Shown: positions 33,701 to 44,643 of the stretch, in pieces
How positions within the stretch are numbered: position 1 is the first letter of the stretch
How the letters are laid out: each line of letters opens with the position of its first letter
Origin: Smallanthus sonchifolius
Taxonomy: Eukaryota; Streptophyta; Magnoliopsida; Asterales; Asteraceae
NCBI GenBank assembly: GCA_023525975.1
Contig: CM042038.1
Span: 11,045,272-11,109,271, forward strand
DNA: 64,000 nucleotides
Reading direction: 5' to 3'
Notes under the pieces: generated by a model
The model's database searches: none
Seen by the model: the letters and a program-made list of their open reading frames with translations, nothing else
Told to the model about the DNA's origin: nothing
Translations under genes and position numbers: made by a program

Positions 33701-36700
33701 TCATGCTTACATGTATGAAGGTTCAGAAAATGCTTCTAAAAGTCAACCAAATAATGATCAGAGTTCTTCAAACCCCGGTGCTTCAAGGCTTAAAAATTTA
33801 AGATTTTCACGTGTTTCTTTGGATACATACACAAGAGAAGAGATGTCAACAGAAACCCATTTTCCTCGAATAACAATGTTCAAAAATATTGGTGGGTGCC
33901 CGGGTTTCTTCCTATCAGGTTCAAGGCCCGCCTGGTTCATGAAGTTCAGAGAACGTATTCGAATTCATCCACAGGTTACTCTCTCTTTAGTTCAAAATCA
34001 CTTCTGTATGTTATTTGTAGAGGTGGCAAGATGGGGCGGGTTGGGCAGGTTGAATAACTGGTCGAAACGTGGCTCAGGACGGGTCTGGTCGAGTTGGGTT
34101 TCTTTCTATAGTTGTGTACCACAAATCAACTTATTGGCTTAAAATCGTTAATATAAATTGAAAACAGTTAACTTTATCAATGTTTAATGAATTTTGTAAT
34201 AACTAATTATTAAACATGGTTACAAAAACTACAATATTAAATGCTTATCTTATTTTGTTAATATTAAGATTTAAGTTGTTGTAAGCACTTAAATGCATCT
34301 CGGGTTAGGTTTGACCCGCCCCGTTTTTATTTAGGTTTTTATAATATAACTGTTTGATTTGTAAGCCTAGAGGTAAATATATCCTGTCCACTTGTACCTT
34401 TTCAGAAACCCTTTACCAAGTGGAAACTTTTATTGGCAGATACATCAATTTAAGCTATACAAGAATACAAAAAATAAATAACTATAATATAACATGAAAC
34501 CATCTGTTGGTTTATTAGCTACCCTTAGAATTGTGCCTATTGGATGTAATATCAAATGTTATCAAGCAGATCTTAACTTGCTACGTTTTTCTTCCAAAAT
34601 CTTTTTCACCCATTTGCCCACTTTATTTTCTGCCCTAAACCTGAAAAAATCTGCATAAAAGAAAACAGTGGGCCTTGACACATGTAATTTATGTTTTTTT
34701 TGGAGCTCAGTTACATAATTTTGTCCTCACTGTGTTTCTCCTTTTTTTTACAGCTTTGTGATGGACCAATTATTGCCTTTACAGTTCTCCATAACATGTA
34801 CTGTAACCATGGGTTCATTTATGTTACCTCACAGGTCAGCATAACTTTTCTTATTTCATTCCATCTTCTGACAACTGACGTGTCGAATGCATAAATGTTT
34901 TTTAATAGGGTACTTTGAAGATCTGCCAACTTCCATCTTTGCTATCATATGACAACTATTGGCCAGTACAAAAGGTCATTTGTTTTGATGCATAATTTTT
35001 ATTGTATTGCTATGATGCTACCAAGTCAAATGTTTTGTTCGACTTATAAACTGTTGAAATTCATTTGGGGCTGAACAGATTCCCTTGAAGGCCACTCCAC
35101 ATCAAGTGACATACTTCGCCGAGAAGAACTTGTACCCGCTTATAGTTTCTGTTCCTGTGAGTAGATTCTCAGTTCTTCCCTGTTTTTGGAGTTTCGGTTG
35201 ACCATTAATATAATTTGTTTTCTTTAAACTATTTGTTTCAAAGTTTTATAATCATATTATGATGAATATGATTAGATTAGTAGCATCGAACATTTGGATT
35301 GTTTTGTGTAAATATCTCATAGTTTTTAATACTTGAGTTATTAAATTGAGCTTCACTGCCTATTTCTTGGTTTTTTACAGGTCTCAAAGCCTTTAAATCA
35401 AGTCCTGTCATCTCTAGTAGATCAAGAATCTGGCCACCAAATTGAGCATGATATTTCAAATCTTGATGGTACATATACTGTGGAAGAATTTGAGGTTAGA
35501 ATTTTGGAACCAGAGAGTTCTGGTGGGCCCTGGCAAACAAAAGGAACTATTCACATGCAAACTTCTGAGAATGCATTAACTGTGAGAGTGGTTACATTAT
35601 CTGTAAGTTCTAGCCAGTGATTAGTTTCGTTTCACAGCCATTGATTTATTTATATTTGTTATTCTTATTGTCGTTTTTAATTGTTCTGAAATGTTGTTCT
35701 TGTGCTAGAATACAACAACAAGAGAGAATGAAACTCTTTTGGCAATTGGGACAGCTTATGTGCAAGGGGAAGATGTAGCTGCTAGAGGACGTGTTCTTTT
35801 GTTCTCCGTTGAAAGTAGCACTGAAAATTCACAGGAGAAGGTAACTTGATTATTGTTATCTTATTTTAGGATGTAGCTGTAGTTAGAGGTGGCAAACTGG
35901 GCTTGGGCTGACGGGTCAAAACAAGCCAGCTTAGATTAACCTGAACTCTTTTTGTTCAAGATTTTCATCTTTTTATAAATATTTATTTTGTGAAATATAG
36001 TTACAAAAAAGTTGTTCTTGATCGAATAGTTTAATATTGCAAATAAAACGATTTTGGACATTTTATGCATCAAAGGTACGTTTGTAGGCGACTTTGACTT
36101 GTTATCTGTTCAACCCGTTTGGTCCGTATTCTTGTAATCTATGTTTTTTATGTACCCATTCAACCTGCTAAAGGTAAACCATAACCTCAATCTACCTTTT
36201 CTCAAGTATATAGGTCAAAATTTCCAGGCATAATCAGTTGTCTAAATTACTGTACCTTCTTCGATTTGCCTCCCATTGTCTATGGGATTTGGCATTATAA
36301 TTCTCTTAATGTTTTTGTTTTTTTGTGTCATATTCCTCTTTTAGGTTACAGAAGTCTACTCAAAGGAAATGAAAGGTGCTATATCAGCATTAGCTTCAAT
36401 TCAAGGTTATCTGTTAGTTGCTTCAGGCCCAAAAGTTATCCTACACAAGTGGACTGGTTCTGAGTTGAATGGTGTTGCTTTTTATGATGCCCCACCACTT
36501 TATGTAGTCAGCTTGAATATTGTGAGTCATCTTTCATGTCTTTCGGACTTGCATTTTGACCTCAATCAGTAGTTTGTTTGCATGCCAGCTTGTGCCAGAT
36601 TGCACCATCTGCCCAGTAACATAATTTTTGGTGCAAGAATCATGATTTGTATAATCTATTGCCGCCTAGATGATTTCAAGTGAATCACATGCTTTCAAAA

Positions 36701-39173
36701 AATCTCCTTGTTCACCTTCATGGCGTTCCATTGGACTTTGTTTATACATGCCCAATCACTAAACTTATTAAATGTGTTTTGTAACATGGGTACTGGTTCA
36801 AACCCTGACGTCGACGTTTTAGAACTAGTTATGTGTACTTTTTTATGCTGATGTGGCCTTTTTAGTTAATTAATGGTTTATGATGTGTTTGTGTTTGTGT
36901 TTGTGTCTGGTAGAGTTTTGATGGAGTTGTCATGTGAGAGTGACAACATATTAGGGGGCCACTGATCAGATGTGTGATTTTATCTGTAAATATAACAATA
37001 ATAATTAAATAATAGTATAATAATAAGAATAATGGTAATAGCAAATTAGCAATAGTAGTAAATGAAAGACAGTGACAGGTGTTTTAATATTGTGGGGGCG
37101 GCGAAGGTAGGTTGCTATCCTATGGCATTTCTTTTCAACTCAACAATTAGATATGCCAACTCACCATTTTCACCTGTGAAACCGGTATTGAGGTTGCAAA
37201 GTGCTCTGGATGAAAACACATTTTCAAAATTTAGTGATATGTTTTGTACAAAATATGCACAGTGATCCATGTAGAACATTAGAAAAGTTAAGTTGCTATT
37301 CTGTGACATTGAATTATGTCTTCTTGACATGTTAGTATCAATTCCATGTTCCACCTAATGTTTAACATGCACGTCTTTTTTTAGATTTGTTTTTGTCAAC
37401 TGCCCATAGTATATTACTCCTTAGATTATGTTTATTTGATTGTGGTTTTTTATGCTTTCCTTTTTAGGTTAAGAATTTTATTCTGATAGGAGATATCCAC
37501 AAAAGCATATATTTCTTAAATTGGAAAGAAAACGGATCTCAGTTGACTTTGTTGGCCAAGGATTTTGGCTCCCTGGACTGTTTTGCAACTGAGTTTCTGA
37601 TCGATGGAAGCACTCTTAGCCTGATGGTTTCCGATGACCAAAAGAATGTGCAGGTTAGCACTTCTTCGTGTATTGTATGCTCTCTTTTAACTGTTTATAG
37701 TGTTTCGGGTCCATATTGATTGCAATAGGCATTCATGGTGTATGTCAAAGCTTAAAGTTAGCTAGATTTATGAGAGCCATATTCTTTAAAAAGCAAATAA
37801 ATGCTGATGGAAAATAACCGGAGTTCTCATTTGAGCTATTATCTCTAGTACATGTGTCATTTTCGACCCATTCACTTATGAATGGGTAGTTTGAGGTTAT
37901 ACTTTATCTATAACGTTCAACTGGGTAAAACAAAAGAAGTTGCTGAATCATTTTATTCAACAAATGAGATTATTTTTCAAATAATGTGAATTTTGTAATC
38001 ATATATAGGCCAATGGTTGTTTATTATAAACGTAAGCTTAGTTGGTCAAATACTGTTTCTTGTCAACCTGATCTGACCCTGACCTGACCCTTGCAAAATC
38101 CTTGTTTTGACCCATTACCGAACCCTCCAATTTTTCCACTTCTACTCTGTTGCTTTTGTTTTAGGGTCTTCAGTAGTCTCATGGCCATTTATATAGAGGT
38201 GATGGTGACCAATTATTTGCGGTTATGAATGGGTTGTGTTTGATCTCATATATAAATATAAGATAAAAGAACTGGACAAATGGGTTGAAAGTCGCCCAAA
38301 GTGTGTTTTCAATGCGTACAACCTAAAGCAATGGATTATTGTCATAATAATATTGCTTTTGTGATCTCAATTACCACATTAATTCTTTATAAAAGAACAG
38401 ATAGAAGTGTTAGGGAGCCAACCCAACCCAGCCGGTTCTGACGCGTATGTTTTGGCTTGTCACCTAACCCACCCTTTCCACCTCCACATTTGCATATTTA
38501 GAACTCCGTGTGCTGTTATCTCCTTGTTCAGAGTTTTTTTACAAGACTAACTGTATTTACCTTACCTTTCATGTAACTCTCAGATATTTTATTACGCACC
38601 AAAGGTGTCGGAAAGTTGGAAAGGACAGAAACTACTCTCACGGGCCGAGTTTCATGTGGGGGCACATGTGACTAAATTTCTACGGTTACAGATGCTTCCA
38701 GCCTCTAACGGTCCACCGGGCTCTGATAAAACAAACCGTTTCTCCCTTGTGTTTGGAACCCTAGATGGCAGCATTGGGTGCATTGCACCTCTTGATGAAC
38801 TAACATTTCGCAGACTTCAATCACTGCAGAAAAAACTTGTGGATGCTGTTCCTCATGTTGCTGGATTGAATCCCAAAACATTCCGCCAGTTTCACTCAAA
38901 TGGAAAGGCTCACCGCCCGGGGCCCGACAGCATCGTGGACTGTGAGCTGCTGTCTCAGTAAGTTCCTTTAACCTCTTCTTCTTCTTCTTCACTTATCAAA
39001 GGCATTTCTATCAGATTTTACATTTTTGGCATCTTATATATTTGTTTTTTGGGTGCAGTTATGATATGCTCCCATTTGAGAATCAGCATGAAATTGCTAA
39101 CCAGATTGGGACAACGCGTTCGCAGATCATTTCAAATTTGAATGACCTGGCACTTGGTACTAGCTTCTTGTGA
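21769..39173 (+). CDS. CPSF160: CPSF160, cleavage and polyadenylation specificity factor subunit 1
   Basis: Intact 26-exon gene, 1435 aa (Arabidopsis protein about 1440). Exons: 21769-22106, 23359-23511, 23715-23868, 24593-24725, 25060-25205, 25528-25623, 25727-25779, 26251-26382, 26598-26649, 26734-26844, 27356-27490, 27614-27742, 27902-27979, 28108-28245, 28547-28641, 28844-29025, 33223-33974, 34754-34834, 34909-34974, 35079-35156, 35381-35602, 35709-35840, 36345-36521, 37468-37653, 38584-38957, 39059-39173. All introns are GT-AG and every phase closes. Landmarks: MSYAAYKLMH start, SMHCFEGPQWLHLK, GSRLGDSLLVQF, FFLSGSRPAWFMKF, the C-terminal CPSF_A region (LNGVAFYDAPPLYVV, SRAEFHVGAHVTKFLRLQ) and GTSFL end. 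The protein is a beta-propeller scaffold of the nuclear complex that recognises poly(A) signals. Intron 16 (29026-33222) is inflated by transposons. Confidence 0.96.
22640..23230 (+). mobile_element. LINE 3'-end remnant in CPSF160 intron 1
   Basis: One frame from about 22667 reads VTWDERIRQNLLDLHLFEG then NRSSWRRRIKV, which resembles the C-terminal tail of plant LINE ORFs (W..R...DL...NR..WR..I pattern). Downstream, 23085-23230 carries a tail block (CTATCCTCTGGGATAGAGG ... TGGGTTTGTTTGTTTG) that recurs at 58405-58505 in a KEA intron. The rest of the element is missing. Confidence 0.5.
29907..30561. mobile_element. hAT-like MITE in CPSF160 intron 16
   Basis: Ends CTGTGTTGTTAAAAGCGC and the inverse of GCGCCTTTGACAACATAT, flanked by an 8-bp repeat CTTTTAAT (29899-29906 and 30562-30569; the match extends two more bases). 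Both subterminal regions are GC-rich with repeated GGCGC/CCTAGGCG motifs around an AT-rich core. Non-coding. Confidence 0.75.
31085..32035 (+). CDS. 316-aa ORF of the LTR element, gag-like or unknown
   Basis: The ATG is the first base after the 5' LTR, so the start codon overlaps the primer-binding site; the stop (32033-32035) is four bases before the 3' LTR. The N-terminal 50 residues (NLADQLATVAAQLDTIIASL, then EEIKAQV) look like a short coiled coil; the middle is acidic and Gly/Asp-rich. Residues about 150-220 hold an imperfect tandem repeat of roughly 35 residues, each copy with a LP-S-L-S-VAYEEL-type core and ending in a YHDC motif. The C-terminus is PFDLRTSRF, encoded over the TTGAGGACAAGT stretch found before the 3' LTR in many gypsy elements. 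No zinc knuckle or catalytic motif is visible. Function is unknown; a degenerate gag or a captured sequence are both possible. Confidence 0.55.
   Translation: MVPLPGNRKVPITRNLADQLATVAAQLDTIIASLRDDVEEIKAQVIGDVCTSEETYNELKNTTAEEPHGSKHDLFQQLGSGICDEITDRNDLIGDGIEGGDVMDDGMGADEIYKIDGIGIEAWGATENLTADGNIDWKGRGEIGALFERLVWLPSDLSLVAYEELDKFMGYKLNYHDCEVVLQRLPLLPSGLSAVVYEELVQSLNKGCKFHYHDCILVVFFLVVWDPGKETLGGPVRRQPTEGESVGGPIARSSSKIPATPTVLSVTKSWEINLHQYSVLAHIWVHEAGQPMIEWLIACHNVFLPFDLRTSRFSGP
32047..32327. mobile_element. Solo LTR (281 bp) nested in the 3' LTR
   Basis: Starts TGTTAGTGTATCACAC and ends ATACTCTACA, and is flanked by the 5-bp repeat ATACG (32042-32046 and 32328-32332), which splits the 3' LTR of the host element after its seventh base. 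Removing it restores a 3' LTR of the same length as the 5' LTR. It contains a GATTTATAGTGGTTCGG block typical of small LTRs of copia/TRIM type. Confidence 0.85.
32692..33079. mobile_element. hAT MITE in CPSF160 intron 16
   Basis: Perfect terminal inverted repeats CAGTGTTGTAAAAATCGC / GCGATTTTTACAACACTG, flanked by the 8-bp repeat GCTTTAAC (32684-32691 and 33080-33087). The interior has repeated CGCCTAGG and TTCGCCGGAA motifs. It ends 143 bp before exon 17. Confidence 0.9.
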
Positions 39174-39538
39174 AGTATATCATCTTCTTGATTAAAAGCA
39201 AGTGATGCATGTTGTGCCATCTAATCATGTGGGTTTTTGAGTTTCAATTGACTTGACACAGGCTTCATGAATATGTCTAATTTGAGATGTTTCCATTTGG
39301 AATATTAAGAAATGTATATAGAGTGTTTTATGCTCTGGCAATGCTATCTTTTTTCTTGTTGTCTATTTTTTCATCTTTTTTTCCCTCTAATTATATGGAT
39401 TTAATTTGGATAACAAACAATGAAAGTCAGTTGTATGGTAGTGCACATGGGATTACATGGAGAGATTTAATTTTGAAACTATTTGGATTCATAACCATGT
39501 TTTCACGACTGGATCGGCTCGTTGGTCTAGGAACCTGG

Positions 39539-41798
39539 TGTGACATTCCTGATTTCTATGTCTGTTCGTATGATTCTACTTTGTAATCTATTGAGAATTA
39601 TAATACTATGAACCTTTTGATACCTCATATCACTTGTGATATCATTCATATCAAAGTTGAGTCGGGTCTAAATTGAGTATTCTATTGCGCTTTAGAACGA
39701 CTTGTATATTCTATTTTAATTCTATATCTGATTTTCGTATTCATTCTTGAACTTGCTACTTATGGTAACTTTGGATGCCTTAGACTCTAAAATAATAAAA
39801 ACAATTCAAGTTTTTAACTTCGTTTGACTAAAATACAATTGCAGGGTAAAAGTTACACATACGAAACTTTCAGGGTAAAAGTTACACATATGTAAATTTC
39901 AGGGTTTCTTTTATAACATCTTCGAAATCTGGTTAATTTTTAAAATTTCAATTATATATAATAATAATAATAATTATTATTATTATTATTATAATTTCCA
40001 GATTTATATATATATATATATTATATTATTTAATTTAAAAAATTAATTAGAACTTATCTTAATTAAATAAAAACTATTATTTTATTTCTAATCCTAATCT
40101 ATTTAACAAACTTAATTCTCATCTTATCCTATTTTTTCTTATTTAGCCGTAATCCCATGATCCCCTATTATTTCAAATTTATTTTTATCAAATTTTATTA
40201 AATATAACTAATTATATTCAAATATTTTGCAATCCTACTCCTAATAACTAATTAAATTTTGCTAATAAGTCTTTAATCTCACCCTATAAATAGAACCTTT
40301 ATTCCCCATTTATTCTTCGCATCTCAATGATCCTCTAGGTTCTGTAGCTACTAAAGGTCGTTTTCTCATCTCTTGGAAAACTTTAGCTTAAATCCTTTCA
40401 TTCTAAGTAAGTTCTTCTCGTGTTCTTGCTTGTTCATACTTTTTCTTTCAGAATTCTTCATAACTAGCTAGATCTATGATTCCCTAACATGTTTATGTTA
40501 TAATCATAGACATATCCAAGATCAAAAGTCTTATTTAATCAAAATTGTTCAAACTTTTATTTTAAAAAAATGGGTTTGATCTTTCTTATTTTTTTCAATT
40601 TTAAAAATCATGTTTTTAATAAAACTCCTTATTTTCAAATTAAACCCCTTTAATATTCAATTAAATTTATTTCTATCTTTACTAAACTCGTATTTTCACT
40701 TTAACCCTTATACTTTTCAAACTTACCAAACATACCCTAAACTTGGTTAAGTATGCAAATAGAGTAACTTTCAAACCAGTATGTAGTTATCTGACAAACA
40801 TTAAAGTTCTGGCTAGGAAAAGACGGGGTTCTGATCCAACCAACTCTGTTAGAGGTACTACTCTGGAATGATAACTACTCTAGTATACAACAACTACTTT
40901 CAACTAATTACACTGTCAATCCCTCGGCTATTCCTAACTTGTTTCTAACTTAACAAACTTACTTAGGAATCCTTATGACATTCAATCCAAGTTACATTAA
41001 GTACAAGTTCAACCCTTTCACTTGCAAGGTGAGTTCATAGCCCCTCTTTTATTCTACTTTGGGTGGAAAACATGCTCCTATATTAAAACGAAATCAAATT
41101 CTGAAAATCAAAAGTATTCTTTTGCAATCAGTAATATACTTTCTAATTCTAGTAAAACTAAACTGGTTTATACATGCTGCTATTATATGTCACTTTTTAC
41201 TACAGTCTCTCTTATTTCTAAAATTACACAACCATTAACTTCGGGGAAGCCACGGGAGTACGTAAATAGATCTATTGGCCTGACAAGCCCATCTAGTCCT
41301 TCAAGTTGTGGATTCTGATCAACTTGGAAGGAGATGGGTGTTTAGAAACTGCATTCTTGACACTTACACTTAGTCTAACACCCTGACAAGGTGTTGGACG
41401 GGAGAGCTATCGATCACTAGGGTTAGTTGTGGACTCATGTTTACAAGTTTAATTACTTGGAATTTGAAACTTGTTTATGACTTACATCTTGTTAACTATT
41501 ACTATGTATCTATCTAAACCTACGTTTTCACCAACTTTTTAGTTGACATATTTTAGCATGTTTTTCAGGTGAAGCTAACTAGGATGTTGATAAGCTCATG
41601 CTAGGATCAAGGACGCATGCCTTAGTGGACTTAACTAGATTTTAACAAAAGAAGAATTATTTGTTGTACTTGTTTGTTTGATCTCTTGTAATCAATGTAA
41701 TCAACTATTCAACCATCTTAATAGAAATTTCTTTTGATCATGTGTAATTATTCAATTTTGTCGCTCCCTCGTGTTTTCGCCTTGGCGGGGGTGTGACA
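39539..41798 (+). mobile_element. Solo LTR (2.26 kb) downstream of CPSF160
   Basis: Begins TGTGACATTCCTG and ends GGGGGTGTGACA, with the 5-bp repeat CCTGG on both sides (39534-39538 and 41799-41803). No internal retroelement sequence is present, so it is the product of LTR-LTR recombination. A TATA box (40285) sits where a U3 promoter is expected. The length suggests a gypsy-type parent, but no coding sequence allows a proper assignment. Strand was set from the TATA orientation. It starts 366 bp after the CPSF160 stop codon, so it may affect or supply poly(A) signals. Confidence 0.85.
40285..40292 (+). promoter_or_regulatory. TATA box of the solo LTR
   Basis: ACCCTATAAATAGAACC is a strong plant TATA context, about 750 bp into the LTR, consistent with a U3/R boundary about 30 bp downstream. 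It points toward the TPX2-like gene. Confidence 0.5.
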
Positions 41799-42083
41799 CC
41801 TGGTGCCTTACCGGTCTTGCTAGCGTATTTAAATCGTTTTTTTCAGTCCATAAGTTATCATATTTCCTATCCGATGAAGTTAGGTTTGGCCGTGAATTAA
41901 ATATTTACCATTCAATATTATTGGTTCTATGGTATATGTTTTAGTATCTCCACCCCAACCCAAGGCACCAAGACGAGACTTAAGTCTTAAACAAGGTTAA
42001 GTCTCAAACAAGGTTAGGAATATGTTTTTCTTATAAATACCCATATATTTAACACCATCAATGGAAGATTCATTTATGACTTA

Positions 42084-42735
42084 AGGGGACGGTTCTTTGG
42101 TGAACCCAAAAAAAATAGTGAACCGGGGAACCATGTGTTTCATATGTGAAAAATTTGTGAATTTTTTTTTATATAACTTTTTTTTAGAGCTTTTGCATAT
42201 TTATAAACCATTATAACAAAAAAAAATTAAAATTAAAATTAAAAAAAAGTTAAAAAAAGAATTATTGGATTTTAATAATCTCACATTTTACCAATTGAGC
42301 AATAAAAAAAGAACTGGTCTTGTTTTTCCGACAAGTCCAAACATAGACAACGATGGTGTTTAACGAGGCCAGTTAAACACCACAAGAGCCAATTTCAAAA
42401 CCCACCGCGAGACCACTGATAGCTTGGCTTGACTTTCCGACGGTTTTTAACCGGGGATTCAATGTAAGAAAATAGTTTGAAAGTAGGAACCGGTGGTAAG
42501 AATATTCTCAGTCGGGATTGTTAATGGTCAATTAGTAAAAACTGAGATTATTAAAATCTAATAAACCAAAAAATAATAGTAATTTTTTTACAAAAAAACT
42601 TTGTTTTTTTTGTTAGAACGGCTTTTAAATTTGTTTATATGTAAAAACTTTGAAAAAAATATGTAAAAATGAGTTTTTCACATGTGATATTGAGTTTTTT
42701 ACATGGTTCACTGGTTCCCATTGAACCTTCCTATA
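42084..42735. mobile_element. MITE with a second foldback element nested inside
   Basis: The left end (GGACGGTTCTTTGGTGAACC...) pairs with the inverse of the right end (...GGTTCACTGGTTCCCATTGAACCTTCC), both arms containing GTGAACC and CATATGTGAAAAA-like blocks. The interior 42255-42575 is a shorter copy of the foldback family at 50820-51415 (shared: TTAATAATCTCACATTT, CTTGGCTTGACTTTCC and GGTAAGAATATTCTCA). TA repeats follow the right end. Confidence 0.6.
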
Positions 42736-44470
42736 TATATATATAGAATCTCCATTGATGGAGATGGAGATAACCCTAACACACACGCAATCGTTCTCTT
42801 CAAAACACTCCCATACGCTCGAGGCTTGAAGCTTTGTTAACCGGTTCTTCATTCTATCAAGTTTGTTTGTCGTAAGGTCAGTTTCAGATTCGTAACACTT
42901 CGTTTGTACATAAGATTTTGTTAACAAATCGAGGACATCAGTTGTATATGGGTTCTTAATATCTGTATATCTAAGTTGTTATGGTCAGATTCAAATCGTG
43001 AATGTGATATTTCTAATAACGGCTAACATTACATATCGGAGTACTTTAAACTCAAGAATTCAATGTTGTATTTGAACAACTTAAACCTTCAATGGCTTCT
43101 TATTGAACCTTGTTTATTCAAAAGAGCTGTCACATAACGTGTTTTTGAGTTTCAGAAAGATGAGGTGAGTTCTTGAAATAAAATGTGTGGTAGGTATAAT
43201 TTTTTCCTCAGTAACATATGTTTAATTCATGCATATTTTCAATCATTATTATAAAAAGGTTTAGTTTTTTATATTAAGATAACGTGTTCTCTAACAACGA
43301 CCTGATAGTAACCCACTTCATCAACGACACCTCAACTGTTTTGCGCATACACATAATCCTCTCCGCATCGTGCGGAAGAATCCTACTGGTTAATCATTTA
43401 AATAAAACCAAATCACCTAAGGCGGGTTACTAAATTTATGAAGTTGGAATGAAATTAATCCTACTAGTTAATTAATAAACTGAAACTACTGCTTGATTTG
43501 ATTTTAATTGGACTTATCCATTAATCCTTATAAACAATTAAGTTCACTAGGTCACTAATCATTTAAGCCAATAACCATTTACTCAAAGCTCTTCTGTTCA
43601 TTTTTAAACAATTAACCGGCCTTATAAAACCCCCCATAGGCCTGTAAACGAACCGAACGAACGCAAACACGGTCTGTTCGTGTTCGTTCGTTTAACTTTA
43701 ACCAAACACATGAGCGAACACGAACACTTAGATCAACGGATTTCAATCCGGCAAAAAAAAAATTCAACTCAAAATATTTCGATGACCCAACTTAATCCGG
43801 TGAAAAAGGTTTGATGACCCAATTAATCCAGTAAAAAAATTCAATGATCCAACCCGACAAAAATCTTTTTTAATAAACAAACAAAAATTAAAAATTTCTG
43901 ACACCCATAAAATTTTTCTGAATCCACCATTGTTAATATGAATTTATTAATAGATGTTTTCTTAAACATGTGATATATTAGCACACGCACATTTATATTC
44001 ACGAGATCAAAATAATAAAAACTAAATCTTTTATTCTAACATAATGTTGACCTTTTAATGTTTATTTTAAGTAAAACAATAATCTCATTACATTTCATTT
44101 CAAATTAATTTTATATATTTTCAAATTACATTAATTTTAAATCCTAATAAATAATGATGTTATTTATTGCCACATTATTTTATCCGAAATTTCAAAAAGA
44201 AGCTTATAACATTTTTTTGCTATTAGTTTTATTTTATTCAATAATATTATCATTTGTAGTTTGGTTTAAATTTTTTCCAATTTCGAAAAACTAGCAATTT
44301 GCCAATTTAGCTTACATTCTGAAATATAAACGCAATCTATTTTAATTAAAATTAGAATAATTGTTAGCAAATTAAATGCTGAAAGTTCTCCCTTTTTATT
44401 GGTAGTTAATGTTTTGACATTTTTGTCAAAGTCAAATGGTAAATGGGGCCCACATTTTCAAAAGGACGTC
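42736..44470. other. Intergenic region between repeats and the TPX2-like gene
   Basis: AT-rich. Near 43350-43390 a CCGCATCGTGCGG hairpin is followed by CTACTGG|T, a possible Helitron end of the CTRR type. Near 43628-43735 a GTAAACGAACCGAACGAAC block has inverted GTTCGTTCG copies, like one end of a plant MITE. No gene was recognised. Confidence 0.4.
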
Positions 44471-44477
44471 TCGGCGC

Positions 44478-44484
44478 TATATAA
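44478..44484 (+). promoter_or_regulatory. TATA box of the TPX2-like gene
   Basis: GCTATATAACTACACC lies about 160 bp before the start codon at 44644, giving room for a leader of about 130 nt. It is the best TATA match in the 300 bp upstream. Confidence 0.5.
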
Positions 44485-44643
44485 CTACACCAATATATGC
44501 ATACACGCCACCCTGGTTTCTGTATCTATTCCATACACCGGAACAATTAAGCTAGGGTTTCATCGTCGGAAAATTCTCCGGAAGTAGAGCTTCCGGCGGC
44601 TTCCTCTCCGTCTTCTTCATCGACTAACAGTCGTTAATTACGA

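Noticed and set aside
33204..34142. Single 312-codon gene
   Set aside because: It is CPSF160 exon 17 (33223-33974) read into both introns.
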